Source: Austropuccinia psidii (taxonomy: Eukaryota > Basidiomycota > Pucciniomycetes > Pucciniales > Sphaerophragmiaceae). Taken from it: DNA of 64,000 nt. A program made the position numbers and the translations under genes. This document shows positions 45,091-57,774 of this stretch, one piece after another. The first letter of the stretch is position 1. Every line of letters begins with the position of its first letter. The notes under the pieces were generated by a model, which was given only the letters and a program-made list of their open reading frames with translations, had not been told where the DNA came from and ran no database searches. Location: contig JALGQZ010000002.1 in assembly GCA_023105745.1 (NCBI GenBank), positions 81,113,785-81,177,784 on the forward strand. Reading direction: 5' to 3'.

Positions 45091-45836
45091 AAAAGTAAAG
45101 ATAAACTTGATGATACTTTGAGAACAAAAAAATGAGGCTTGACCAATTCAATTCAATGAGAATATTGAGGAATCAATCAAAATCTTGAAGTGAAATCAAT
45201 ATTTTTAGAAACTTAAAATAAATATCAATTAATAATTCAATTCGTTCAATCTAGTCAATTCAAAATTAAAATCCATTATTTCTTTAGAAATTCAGTCAAT
45301 CAGTCAATATCTTGAGGAATAAAATTCAAATAAATCAATCAAATCAAATCTTGAGGATTCATCATCTATATTGAGTTATCAAATTTAAATCAATTAATCA
45401 AATGAATAAAAAATTAAAGTGAAAATTAAGATCTTAAAAATTCTCATTCACAAAATAACTAATAAATTATTCAGTAATCCAAAATTAAATAACAATCAAA
45501 CCAAATCTAATAAAAAAATCCTGAATTTCTGAATCAATTATTCAATCAATTCCAATTAATCAAAACCTTAGAAACACTTTAATTCAGAAAGAAAGAAAAA
45601 AAGAAATTGATAATTTATTAAGAATTAATCTTGAAATTAAAAGTTCATCAATTTTGAAGAAATAATAAAGAAGGCCAATTTTCATATTAATAAAATGAAT
45701 GAGATGAAAATTATAAAATCATAAAAAAAATCATAAAATTATAAAATCATTATAAATTATAATTGATTAATTAGAAAAATGAAATTATAAATTAATAAAA
45801 AGAAAGAAATAAAATTTTTGAGTTAATTAATATAAT
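45091..45836 (-). other. D3 leader with AATCAATC/TCTTGA repeats
   Basis: Reverse-complement equivalent of the D1 and D2 leaders: short diverged AATCAATCAA and TCTTGA units, very AT-rich, no coding content. Confidence 0.65.
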
Positions 45837-46510
45837 GTCACTGGGGCACTTCTAAGTGAAGAGGGCCTGGCACTGAGTAAGCTAGAACTCACTTATGGAG
45901 GGCTCAGAAGGAATAAGATGGAATAAACTTAATATTGTAAGAAAGATAAAATTTCTAAATAAATAATTATTAGAAAGAATAATAATAAAGAAGAAAAGCT
46001 CCAACCACAAAAAAGTCCAAGTTCCCTTTTTTCAAACTATCAGAAAGAAATAAAAGGGTTAATGAAGATATGGCCACCACAACTCTACTTAAAAGTTAAA
46101 TGAATTCAAAGACAAAGTTAAAATCAATAAATATAATACTCCAAAAATAAACAATAAGAATATTTATTGAATAATAAATCAAATATATTAATTAACTGGG
46201 GAAAAGCCTTCAGGGGGAGAAAGAGTGGCTTGTATATGTGAGAACCCACTGGCTCTTATCCAAAGAGTAAATTTTCTTTATAGGAATCTTGATTTTAATT
46301 GATTTGGATAATACAGCCCCTGTATAGATGTACAGGGTCTGTAAAAGAGGTGTGGTGGAGTTGGGTGATCATACAGTTTCAGACTTGTTAATCCAACCTG
46401 TATAAGTGCTTACAGGCTGTATTTATGAACCAAGTTGTATGCATGATTCAACAAGAGGATTTGCTGAAAATGATTACTGATACACATACTGTATTTGCTG
46501 GTCTGATGAG
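45837..46510 (-). repeat. D3 5' LTR, truncated
   Basis: Begins at the conserved LTR end (minus strand ...CAGTGACATTATATTAATTAACTC) and keeps D landmarks: the GAGGGCCTGGCACT block, the AATTAACTGGGGAAAA block and a GTATATGTGAGAAC block. The U3 end is missing; at about 46510 it meets the short-LTR element. Confidence 0.7.
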
Positions 46511-46978
46511 TTTGAGTGGATTTAAGCTTGAATCTACAACTTGCCATTATTAACATTTCCTTCAAATGGTTTAATAACCTTTCTGGAAAGAGTTCCCTTT
46601 GTTGAGGTCTGGCAAACAGCATCGTGACAATAAATTGGTTACCAATGTCATGGGTTAGATTCCAGTTGGAGAAAAGGAGAGGTCTCAATCAAATAACCAA
46701 AAATTGCTGGGTTTTCCTCTCAATTGGCATACAAGGGTTCACCCCCTTGGGGGTTCCTTGTAGGCTCCTGTTGTGACTAATGTAGCTCCATGAGGGTGAA
46801 ATGGGTAATACCATCAGCTACATGCACTTTGAGATGCATTTCTCTAAACCCAGGGGTACTGTCACACAGTAGAATTTTATTTACAGCTTTCCAGTATTGA
46901 CTGGTGTTTCAACCAGATTAATAGCCTTTTTGTAAAGAGTTCCCTTTGTTGGGGTCTGGAAGACAGCATTGTGATACA
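46511..46978 (+). mobile_element. candidate miniature LTR element (TRIM-like)
   Basis: Two related segments of about 119 bases (ending 46629, and 46860-46978) share the AATAGCC/GAGTTCCCTTTGTTG/GGTCTGG/AGCATTGTGA core with repeat F at 7056-7172. The right one begins TGTCACACAG and follows a purine-rich CCCAGGGGTAC. The inner 230 bases start ATAAATTGGTTACC, a possible PBS, and hold no frame. LTRs of about 119 bases with PBS- and PPT-like signals fit a terminal-repeat retrotransposon in miniature. The left boundary is uncertain. Confidence 0.45.
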
Positions 46979-48816
46979 GGCATGTACAGGGCCCTGGTTT
47001 TGTTTTATAAATGTCCTATTATTATTATGATTGTTTAGTCCTTAATTTAATTTTTTTTCTTATTTTATATATACCATAACTTATTATTTTAAATAAAAAA
47101 TACTAAATTAAATTTAAATTTAAAATAATTATCAAATTAATTTTAAATTTGATTCTTAATAAATTTTAAAATTAATTTAAATGAATTTTTTTTTTTTATT
47201 AATAATAATTTTTATTTTTAATTTAATTTTTATTAAAATTAACTAAAATAATTTTAATTCATTTTTTTTTCTAAATTATAATCAAAAATATATTTTTTTT
47301 AATTGAAAATTAAGATTAATTCATATTTACCAAAAAATAATTTATCATTTTTTTTTCCATGATTTTAAGTAATTAATTTTATTTTTTTTGATTTATTATT
47401 ATTATTTTTGTTTAATTATTTTTCTTTATTTTTTTTATCTAATTTTAATCAATTCATAGATTAATTTTAATACTTTTTTTTTACAATTTAATTTTAAATG
47501 AGTTCTTTTTTTTATAAAAAAAAAATTGGTTATTATTATTATTATTATTTTTTATGAAAAAAAAATCTCAAATTATTACTATTTATCAAGAAAAAAGAAA
47601 AGGTAATTTTTACGATTGATTATATTTTTCTTTTAATTTTTATATATAATTTATTATTATTTTTTTAACTTGAATTATTATTTATTTCATTTAAAAAATG
47701 ATTTTTTTTTTGTTTTTAAAGTTAATTTTTTTTTTAAATGATTTTAAAATAATTTATTTTTATTTATTTTGTTTTTCAAAAAAACAAATCCGCTTTTCAC
47801 AATATTTTTCTTTTTCATAAATTTAAATATATATATATATATAGATTACATTAAAATAAATTTTAATGAATTACTTTTTAAAAAAAAAAATATTAAAAAA
47901 ATTTATTATTATTCAAAAAGGTTAGATTTGTTTTTGTTTTTAGAAATCTTTAATTTGAAATTATTTAAGATCATAAAGAATCAATTAAAATATATATATA
48001 TTCAGTATTATTTTTTAATATAATTTTGGATATAAAAAGAGAAAATATATGAATATATAATTTTTTAAAACCTAAAATATAAAAATAAATCTTTCTTAAA
48101 AAACATTCTTATATATATATATGAGGTCATTAAAATAAACTGATTAAATACTTGGATATTTTTTAAAAAAAGAATTGAATTCATCAAAAAAAGAAGATTA
48201 TAATAATAAATTTGATTTTTAATTCAAAAAACCAAAAAGAAGATGAGGTACAGTATGTGTAAAATAATTTAATGATTGAATTTTTATATAAAATTCCAAT
48301 TAAATTACCACATGTTTTGAGAAGAACAGACTTGGATGGGTAGTTTTTGGCTCGAAAAAAATATATTTCCCAGGCTTGGATTGGAAGACTGGCCTCAAGC
48401 TTATTGTCAAGATTTGTAAATCTCTCATTAAATTTTTATTTTCTCACTGGGACTTTCTAAAAAGTTGACATAAATTTTCTGTAGTAAAAGTAAAAAAGTG
48501 GATTACAGAATTCTAAACTGCAATTTATTGTAAAAGTTTGACTCAATCTTGAACTTGTTTTAAATTTCAATTCAGATTTTGGCAGCTCAATTGGGATATC
48601 AAACCAACAAAGATTTCTGTAGCGCCGTAGTTTAATAGGAAATAAATTTTAGTGTCTCATCATTAACTGCAGCTAATTTGGCCAATTTGAGCCATTCAAA
48701 AGAATCTTTGGTGAAAATTTAATTTTTATTTTGATTGATTCTCAAAAAATAAAAAATAAAATAAATTTTTCAGTCTTTTAAAAATTAAAATACATTAATT
48801 ATTTTTATTTATTTAA
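46979..48816. other. very AT-rich intergenic spacer
   Basis: Almost only A and T to about 48250, with long T and A runs, (TA)n near 47825-47845 and 48105-48122, and TTA repeats near 47530. From 48300 the composition becomes more balanced towards the phosphatase gene, and its promoter should lie here. I see no distinct promoter motif and no other gene. Confidence 0.7.
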
Positions 48817-50952
48817 ATGAATCAATTAAAAAAGTGCAGAGAGAACCTTCAAATTCTATTCATCTTAATTTTAAATTCAAATTTATCAATTTCTCAAATT
48901 AATCCAAATCCTAATCCAAATCCTAATCCAAATCCTAATCAAGTTATTTTTGATCAAAATTCTTTCCCAAACATCCATCAAACTGGTTTCCTAGGTCCAA
49001 GCTCAAGTGAGTCTTATCCAAAATAAAATAAAATCAATAAAAATTTAACAAAATCCCAATCTTTTGGCTTTTTTAGTCGGAAAAGAGCCAAGTTTAATTT
49101 ATTCCGCCCATCAACCCCAATTAGAAGATCATTATCCAATCTTAAATCCTCATCTCAATTCAACTTATCATCTTGATATCAATTTCAACGATTTTAAGCC
49201 TATAAAATCTTGGGGTAACCTCAGCCCTTTTCATTCTCTGCATCCTACCAATTTTGGTATAAAATTCGCTCCTTTCGTACCTACCGGTTGCTCAATCGAT
49301 CAAGTAAGTCATCAAATTTTAATTATTTAACCATTCATTCTAAAACTTATTCAAAATTTTATTCAATCTCTAGGTACATTTACTTCATCGTCATGGCGCC
49401 AGATATCCTACATCAGATTCTTCTACCACGAAATTCGCTAAATTAATTCAATCAGCTAAAGCTAATCAAACTTTTAAAGCTCATCATCAACTTGCCTTCC
49501 TTAATGATTGGTCTTATCAATTAGGTACTGAAATCTTAACCCCTTTCGGTAGATCTCAAATGTTTCAATTGGGCGTCTCTTATCGTCAAAAGTATGGCTT
49601 CTTGCTCTCCAATCTCACCTCTCAATTCAATCAATCTTCTTCAATCAATCAAAAAAAATTAGTCTTTCGTACTACCTCTCAAGATCGTATGTATCATTCC
49701 GCCATCAACTTTGCAGCTGGGTTCTTTGGTTTACCTTCAGAATCTAAATATCATCAACTCATCACTATCGAACAAGATGGCTACAATAATTCTCTTGCTG
49801 CTTATTATGCTTGTCCTAACTCTAAATTACCTCAATTCATTAAAGCTGGTCGTAAAGCCGCTCAAAAATTTCAAAAAACTTCCCTTTCACTTGCTCAATC
49901 TCGTTTAAATTCTATCGTTTCAGGTTTACAATTCACCACTGATGATATGTAAGTAAACTCTTCTTCTCATTTAATCTTCATCTAACTCAATCCATCATTC
50001 TTTCCTCTAGTTATGCTATGCAACAAATTTGCGCCTATGAGACTGTCGCATTTGGTAAAAGTGACTTTTGTAATTTATTCGATCAACAAGAATGGAAAGA
50101 TTTCGAATACTCAAATGCTCTTGGTAAATCTTAATTTCATCATTTTAAACATTTTTCTTTTCATATTAATTAAAATTAAAAATTTAACCTGTGCACTTTT
50201 CTCCTAGAATTTTGGTACTCTAGTAGCTTTGGTAGTCCTCACATGTCTGCTGCTATTGGCGCTGGATGGAGTGAAGAATTGGTCAGTTTAATTAGATTAT
50301 TCTTTCATCTTTCCAGTTGTGCTTATTGATTTGGGCTTTCTTTTAGTTGGCCCGTCTCACTAAAACTCAACCAACAATCGCTCAATCTTCCATAAATATC
50401 ACCTTAAATTCTAATCCAATCACATTCCCCATCGATCAACCTATCTATGTCGATGCCACTCATGATACTATCCTTTCAGCTGTCTTTGTCACTCTTAACC
50501 TAACCAGCCTTGCCAAATCAGGACCTTTACCAACTTCACATAGACCTCAAACTCAATCTTACATTGTCTCTCAAACAACACCGTAAGAAATATCTTCTTC
50601 TTCTTTCACTCAATCGTCTTTTACTCACCATTTGGTTTAATAGCTTTGGGGCTCAACTAAGTGCTCAAGTTTTGTCTTGTCCTGATCGATCGAGCAAATC
50701 ATCCTCATCCTTGCAAAAATATATTAGGTTTGTCTCTTCCCCTTTTAGTTACCAAAGAGATCAAATCGATTCATCAAGTACTCCTATTTCTGTAGGTTTA
50801 TCCTTAACGATGCTATCGTCCCATTAGATGGTATGAGAGGATGTGAAAAGGATGATACGTTTGGAGTTTGTAGACTTGACAGTTTTACGGAGGGCTTGAA
50901 GAGCCGTCTGAAAGAAATTGACTATCAAAAGATTTGTTTTGGAAAAGTTTAA
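48817..50952 (+). CDS. secreted phytase-type histidine acid phosphatase, 8 exons
   Basis: Exons 48817-49006, 49077-49303, 49374-49948, 50011-50123, 50208-50281, 50347-50582, 50644-50727 and 50796-50952 join in frame to 551 residues. All introns are GT-AG, 62-84 bases. An N-terminal hydrophobic run (LQILFILIL, about residues 12-20) is a likely signal peptide, followed by an Asn-Pro repeat from the AATCCAAATCCT units. The catalytic RHGARYP lies at 145-151 (nucleophile His146), and the proton-donor HD at 432-433 (DATHDTILSAV). Further phytase-like blocks are CAYETVAFGKSDFCNLF, EWKDFEYSNALEFWY and C-terminal CRLDSFTEGL. Such enzymes release phosphate from phytate or other phosphate esters outside the cell. 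This is the only intact cellular gene seen. Substrate is inferred; a broader acid phosphatase or inositol polyphosphate phosphatase is possible. Confidence 0.92.
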
Positions 50953-51590
50953 AGAATTTTCTTTTCCAGTCTGTTTAGCTTGACATTGTATAATTAGATT
51001 ACCGAATTCTTTCAAAGATAAAGCAGTGCTGCTTTCATCTTGCAAATATTGACAAAAAAAGCAATGTCTCTTATCTAACATGTTTTGATTGAATACGAAA
51101 ATTTGCAGTAATGTCAAGAATGGCCAGACAACATAAACCTTTTGGATGGTTTAGTGTTGCAAAAAACTGACTTGGGAGAATAGGTTATAAACTTACATAT
51201 ATTACGAAAAGAGACCCTTAAAAAAAGCAACCTCAATTCTTTACTCAATTAAATGGTAGCTGCAAACTATTGTGCCAAATTAAATGTGGCAAGGCTAGAA
51301 AACGAAATCTGCAACCATCCAAATAACATTATTTGAAGTGCAGTTCAGAGTTAACACCCGTAGCTTCAAGACTGCGATGTAACAAAAACTTCACAGCAGA
51401 TAGAAGAATTGGCTTTTAAACGTGTCGGTTCTTTTTTCATTTTTTCAAGTGCAATTTCGTATCAGCACTGCGCACGCGTGCGTGTCAACTAATTCCTTCA
51501 AAAGTTGGGTGTTAATCCTTTGCAATATCTTCCTCACAACGCCATTTAAGATTCAAATACTTAAAATCAAAATTTTAAAATAATAAATGA
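50953..51590. other. 3' flank of the phosphatase gene
   Basis: Balanced-composition sequence with no domain-bearing frame. A 97-codon frame on the minus strand (50824-51117) is largely antisense to the last exon and is not convincing. A CGCACGCGTGCGTG palindrome-like run lies at 51471-51484. The rest shows nothing I can name. Confidence 0.6.
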
Positions 51591-52009
51591 CTTCTAAGAA
51601 AACAAAAATAAGAATAAAAGTGTTTTTTTTAATTATTATTATTATTATTAGAATTTTTTTTTTATTAAAAATAATAATAATTCAAATAATCATACTCTAT
51701 TTTATTAAATTTTATTATAATTTTTTTTTTTTTTTTAAATTTTTTACTTTTTTTTGTTTTGTTTTATTTTTTTTAAAAAAGTTTGAATTTTATTTTATTT
51801 ATTTTTTTAAAGTAATTTTATTTCAAAATTTTTTAAATTTTTTTTCTTTTTTTTTTTTGTTAATTTTTTTTTTTTTTTAAAAAAAGAAAAAAACTTTCAT
51901 TAAAATTTTATTTAAATTTTTTTAATGTTTATTTTATTTTTTATTTTGAAAGTTTTAATTTTAATTTTTTTTTGTAGAATTTTTTTCTTTTTAAAAATTT
52001 CAAAGACTG
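51591..52009. repeat. T-rich low-complexity tract
   Basis: Long T runs broken by A, with TTA repeats near 51633. The open frame here is only a consequence of poly-T (phenylalanine codons). Confidence 0.8.
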
Positions 52010-53242
52010 TATTATGCTTTTTAAGCTTTAAATACAGTTTTGCACAATTTGCACACTTTTGTGCATTTAGTCATTTTATGCCAAATTTACTTTTAATATG
52101 GGAAATATGCCCAAATGGCCATATCAGGCCAATTGGGGCTTAATTGCAAGATTTTCACATTTTGCACACTTTGCACACTTTGCACAAATACAGTTTTAAA
52201 GCCCTTTGGGATTGTTTTGTCCAAAAACACCTCTGCAATTCCTGAAGCCAACCAAAATCCTTTTTCTCTCTTTCCTCTTGGAATTCATTCAAAAGACCTT
52301 TGGTGACTTTTTATCCTAAATAACCAAGAGTGCCATAAATGGTGTTATACACCATTATGAACGTTTTTTCACCAGCAATCCAATGGTGCCAATATAAGAA
52401 GGTTATTTCAACATCTCATCATGTTAAGGCATCAAAGCATTCAGAGGGTTCCTCAAGGCTAAAGTGCAAGTGTTATTCTTAAATACCAATTACACCATCA
52501 ATCAGTCATTGGTTATTTTCAATTATGCAGTATTCCTCCAAGCAAATACTGGCAGTTCATTCTCAAGGGGTATTCAAGAGGTAGTTAAAAAACCAATCTG
52601 TCAAGTGTCAATGCTCCATCAATCTGCCTTTGCAACCATATTCATTTTCATACAGTCTTGTTTCATAAAGAACTGTATTTCAGCTATTCACCCTGGGAAG
52701 ATAATTCAACTCAGTTAATTTCCCCATTTGGCAAGGTATACACTTCATCAAGAAATCAATACAGATTTAAGGATTCAATACAGTCCAGCTTTCAGCCTGA
52801 AGGAGTCAAGCTCTCAACCAATCATATATAAAAGCCTCTCTTTCAACCCTGGGTTTTTTTATCAAAGTAAATTAATATACTTTGATTTATTTCTATCTTT
52901 ATTTTCTTTCATCTTGATAGTGAATACTAATAATATTAAGTCATTAATTTTAACATTTTCTTTTTTTCTTTTCCTGTCAGTAGATACTTGGTTATAATAT
53001 CCTTAATAATTCCATTGTTCATTATGGAATTTCGAAAAAAGTGATTAAGGACTTACTTGGTTTTATCTTTGGAAATTTGGCTTCCTTTTCTATTATTTCA
53101 TTTCATCTTTTACTTGAATATTTTATTTGAAAAATTTATTATTCTTTTATTTTATCTTCTTCAATCTTTAGATTTATCCAAGTGAGTTCCCTCATTACTG
53201 AGCTCCAGGCCACTCTTGTTTTCCCCAAGAGCCCCTGTGACA
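52010..53242 (+). repeat. D2-type LTR, 5'-truncated
   Basis: Shares with the D2 LTR the TTTGCACA repeats (52040-52190), the GGTGTTATACACCATTATG hairpin, the paired CAATGGTGCCAATAT block and the end ...CCAGGCCACTCTTG...AGAGCCCCTGTGACA at 53242. The TGTCACAAC start is missing; the T-rich tract replaces it. No internal element sequence is attached. Confidence 0.75.
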
Positions 53243-54179
53243 TCAGTACAATCCTCATGGGAGCTCAACATGATCAGGCTGTTATGCTGATCTCAAACCC
53301 TGTGATCCAAATTTCCTCCAACACCCCCAAAAAAACCTGTGGGTGAGGTACCATTTGATAAAAAGAATTTCTTATGTTGTATCACCAAGCCAACTAAAAC
53401 ATAGGACTCTCTGATTAAATGTAAGATTATCTTGTTCCTTAGGTGTATTAGATTGTAAGTAAATAAAATATTGAATAACTTAATTATATTATCATTAATG
53501 ATTTGAATTGACCTTCATCATTGAGCAGTGACCAATAATAAAAAAATTGTTTGGCAAGATTGGGTGGCAAAAGCTTCAGGAAAGGTCAATGAAGAGGGTA
53601 AATCACATTATTGTGTTTCTAATTTTTTTTTTGAAGATAATTAAATTAAGAGAAGAAAATCAAGAAATCCATTTAAGTATGATCACTCAATAAATTAATA
53701 AACAAAATCTGGATTCCATGGGTCAAAACCCCAATGGTCACCAATAATTCATCAAACAACCATATTCAATTGAGCCACCTAACTTTATAAGTTATTCAAA
53801 TACCAAATTTAAACATAATGAATATAATCCACATAAAAGCTTATTATATTCCATAATCTGAACCCTTCCAAAATCTTTTTTTGTTGCATATTGTCCAGAA
53901 ATTCACCCAATTGTAAAATTCATGGTATATATTGTGGATGATGTTAAATTTAAAGTATCAACAAACTATATTCAAATTAAAATCTTTTAGAATAAAAAAA
54001 AAAGAGAAATTTGTTAAAAAAAAGTTAAATTAAATACTTAAAAGTTTTACTCTCTATGAAACTAAAAAAGAAATTAAAAAAATGACTTTTTTTTTTGAAA
54101 TAAATTAGAATTAAATTATTTAAATATTTTAATAATAATAATAATTTTTCAATTTAATTTAATTTAATTTTACTGTTAA
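53243..54179. other. unassigned AT-rich sequence
   Basis: No frame longer than about 50 codons and no recognisable repeat end. A short stretch (about 53520-53630) reads AVTNNKKIVWQDWVAKAS before stops; I do not recognise it. (TAA)n occurs near 54131. Confidence 0.5.
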
Positions 54180-55520
54180 CCTTTGACTAAAAACCAGCAA
54201 ATAAGCATAACAACAAAATACTATAAGCCAATGGTATAGCAAAATGCTCACTAAAAAGTGATCTGTGGCAAAAGAACTCATGGAAGGAAATAAAAGAAGA
54301 AGGAAAGTCACCTATTTCAAAAGATACAAATTCCATGAAAACAGGACAAATAATGACAGAGTTATTCCATCTCAGAGCAAGAACTGAGCATAAACCTTAA
54401 TTTTAACCTCTCATCTAAAATACAGAGAAAGAGGCAAAACCTCATTGAATTGTTTCCTAAATTGGAGGGCTCAGTCAGGGATATCCAATGTTAGTAGTCA
54501 AATTAAGCTAGTATCAAAACACTGAAGTTTATGACAAAATAAAAATCAAATAAAGGAGAATGAAATCTTCACCTCTCATCTAATGTTTACAGTTTTAATC
54601 TGATATACCTAATGTGGTTTCATTTTGGAAATAGAAAAATAAGATATATCTTATGGTGCCATAAATTTCCTCATAGATAATCTAGAGCAAAATTTATTGA
54701 AAAAAAAACTCCATACAGGATTTCAGAAAATTTCATATCTATATAATGGAAATTAAAATTGGCATCACTTTGTTATATTTAATTTTACCCATAAAAAATG
54801 AGGTACCATTGTTTAGAACACATCCAGGTCTACAAAATTAGATAAATTTAAGCTCATTATCCTGAATACTAACAAAGTTATGGAAGGTTTAGGGTTATAA
54901 TCCCACAATTTGGTAAATAAACCTTTATTGTGGGATACTTTACCATATATTGAATATGAGGTGTCAATTCTACAAACAAGACTATTTATCCTTTAATAAA
55001 TCATAGTTAGGCCTGTATGGTGTAGTAATACAGGTTTTGTACATAATCTTACATGTAATACTTGTCAGAAGAAGTATATGTGGTCCCAAAAAGAAATTTT
55101 AAACCCTGTTTTGATGAAAAATTCCCAGATGTGGTTTCAAAACCACATCCAAGCTCAATATATGTTGTACAAGAAGCTTAAGAAACACAAGCCATTCCTT
55201 AGAAGTGAAATTCTTCAGTATTCTTATGTGAACAGATACAGAGGAACTTTAAACCCAATTTCAGGATAAAAAAGGGCCTTTTCTTTTCTAAAAAGAATAT
55301 CTTCATCTTACTTTGAAATCCCTAAATAGTAAAAATGTCTACAACAGTTATATTTTTGGAAAAAAATAAGGTATAATCTAATTTTAGTATTTGACTTCTT
55401 ATTTTAATTATAATGTCAATGAACATGAAGTTCAACCACAGCTTTAAGTAGAACTCACCACCACTATATTTTCATAGTAATACCCCAAATATTATTAATA
55501 AACCATTTTTTTTATCATAA
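54180..55520 (+). repeat. C-type LTR, opposite orientation to 5568-7008
   Basis: Aligns by eye with the reverse complement of the C LTR: AAAACCAGC...ATAGCAAAATGC near the start, TAAACCTTAATTTTAACCTCTCATCT (54394 onward), CAGATGTGGTTTCAAAACCACATC (55126-55149, a hairpin) and CTCACCACCACTAT near the end. Both ends are eroded, so no TSD can be given. Confidence 0.65.
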
Positions 55521-55624
55521 TTTACCATATAAAAGTAATAGTTAAATTTATATTTAATATTTTTTATAACTTTTTTTTTTTTTATAAAATCAGGCTGAAA
55601 TTTACTCTTTTAACTTTTTTTTTT

Positions 55625-55661
<37 letters not shown>

Positions 55662-55977
55662 AAAAACCTAAAAAAAGAGAAAAAAAAATTAAAAAAAGAA
55701 AAAGTTTTTTGAAAAAAAATGAAAGTGTTTTTATTATTATTATTATTATTATTATTAATTAATTAAATTATTTTTTGATTAATTTTTTTTTTTTCAATTA
55801 TTATTATTATTATTATTAAATTTCAATGAATTAAAAGTTTTTTTTTCTCTTAATAATAATAATAATAAATTAAATTCAATTAAAATTACAAACTTATTAA
55901 AATGAGTTTTTTTTTTTTTGAAAAACAAAAACAAAACAGAAAAGACAGAGGGGGAGGAGGAGGAGGAGGAGGAGAAG
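55521..55977. repeat. low-complexity block: poly-T, (TTA)n, (GGA)n
   Basis: About 40 consecutive T near 55625-55662, TTA/TAA microsatellites at 55733-55760 and 55800-55820, and a GGA repeat at 55950-55974 that ends exactly where an A-type LTR end begins. Confidence 0.85.
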
Positions 55978-56149
55978 TGTAAGGTGTGAATATAAAAATT
56001 TGATTTAAAAATTAAGTAATTTTCCTTTCCTAAAAATTTTTCATAAGGTAAAATTTAATTGAAAATGGTTCATTTTAACTGGTTTAATTAAAAAAATGGT
56101 ATTCTTTTTTGAAAATATTTTGGTATGAAAAATGATATTATAAATATTA
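55978..56149 (-). repeat. A-type LTR end fragment
   Basis: Starts TGTAAGGTGTGAATATAAAAATTTGATT and follows the inner end of the A LTRs with substitutions for about 170 bases, then is cut by an E-type LTR end. Confidence 0.7.
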
Positions 56150-56287
56150 TGTAAGATGTGACTATGAAACTGATGATAATATTACTATTAATCAACAGTA
56201 CTATGTCTATTCTTATGAAATATAATAATAAAATATTATTATAACCACAATTAAATAATTAAAGAATTATTTCTTTCACGTGTTAAG
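56150..56287 (-). repeat. E-type LTR end fragment
   Basis: Starts TGTAAGATGTGACTATGAAACTGATGATAAT and resembles the E LTR end at 2572 (CTATGAAACTCTTGATAATAG, then ACAGTACTATG). It is cut at 56287 by element D2. Confidence 0.65.
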
Positions 56288-57774
56288 TGTCACAACCATG
56301 GCAATTCACCTCCCTGGATTCCAATATGGCATATCAAGCCACAGTTCTTTTATGGCCAATTGGCCATATCCATCACCAGTGGCCAATATGGCCACGTCAT
56401 TATCTTATGGACCATTTATGGCCATTTGTGTTTTGGGGCCTTCATGGCCCTTCACCTCAATCCAGAACCCATAGCGGCAATTTATGCCCAAATGGGTATT
56501 TCTGGTCATTTCCCTCAAAATCAGGGGAAATGGCCCAAATGGCTGTTTTTGGCCATTTGGGCTCATAATGCGGATTTTTGAGCATTTGTGCACTTTGCAC
56601 AGTTTTGCGCATTTTGCGCATTTTTGAGCATTTGCGCACTTTGCGCAGTTTTGCGCATTTTTGTGCACTTTGACGCAAAGTGTCCAAAAGACACTTTCCC
56701 GCCTTTTGGGCCAGTTTTTGGCTCAGAACCCAAAAGTGGCCAGAAACCCCAAAAGGCCCAGAAACACCTTTCCAAGCTCTGAAGCCATTACATCCATCCT
56801 TTTCCCTATGCCTTTCCATCTCAAGACCTTTGGACGTAATCTTCTTGCCAATCAACCAATATGCCATAAATGATGTTATATATCATTGTGCATCATTTTT
56901 CAACAGCAATTCAATGGCGGCAATATCAAATGGTCATTTCAACATTCCAACATCTCATCACGTCATCAAGGCACCCAATCATTCAGAGGAATCATCAAGG
57001 CTCAAGAGCAAGTGTTTCAGCGTCAAAGACCAATGACGCCATCAAGCAGTCATTGGTTATTCTCACTCCAAGTATTCCTTCCAAGGGGATACTGTCAATT
57101 CATTCTCAAGGTGTATTCAAGAGGCAGTGCCAAAAGAAGTTGTCAAGTGTCAAAGCTCCACTCAATCCATTTTGGCAACCATATTCATTTCAATACAGTC
57201 TGGATCCATCAAGAACTGTATTTCATTTTCAATCATGGCAAATTCATTCAACCCAATTCAATTTCAATATTAGCCAGCTGTATCAATTCCCAAAACAATC
57301 AATACAGCCTCAAGGATCAATACAGATCAGTTTTCAGCCTGAAGAACTCAAGCTCCCAACTTTTCACATATACCGGCTACCCTTTCCACCCTGGGGGGTT
57401 TTTCCCCAGTTAATTAATATATTTTGATTTTATTTTATCTTTATTTTCTTTTCAATTTAGTTAAGCAAATACTGATATTATTAAGTCAGTCATTTAGCAC
57501 TTTTCTCGTTCTCTTTCTTCGCCTGTCAATGGATATTTGGTGGTCATATCCTTACTAATTCCATTATTCATTTTTGGCAGGTTGAAACAGTGATTAAGGA
57601 CTTACTTGGTTGGCTCTTTGGCCATTTGGCTTCCCTTTCCTCTTTTGCATCTCATCTTGTACCTGCATATCTTTAGAGGAATTTATTCTTTATTCTTTGG
57701 AGTCTTCCAAGTGAGTTCCCTGATTGCTGAGTGCCAGGCCACTCTTGTATTTCTGTCCAAGAGCCCCTGTGACA
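56288..57774 (+). repeat. 5' LTR of D2 (1487 bp)
   Basis: TGTCACAACCATGG...GCCCCTGTGACA. The end matches D1 well, but the U3 part is different: it carries tandem TTTTGCGCA/TTTGCGCAC units (about 56580-56680) in place of most of the D1 GGCC-rich body. It is therefore a subfamily with a replaced promoter region. Confidence 0.9.

Noticed and set aside
50824..51117. 97-codon minus-strand gene downstream of the phosphatase
   Set aside because: More than a third of it is antisense to the last phosphatase exon, and it shows no motif.
51587..51880. 97-codon phenylalanine-rich frame
   Set aside because: It is a translation of poly-T low-complexity DNA.
56405..56867. Cysteine/lysine-rich frames in the D2 LTR (CAKCANAQKCAKCAK)
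   Set aside because: They come from the TTTTGCGCA tandem units read on the other strand and are not repeated in D1.
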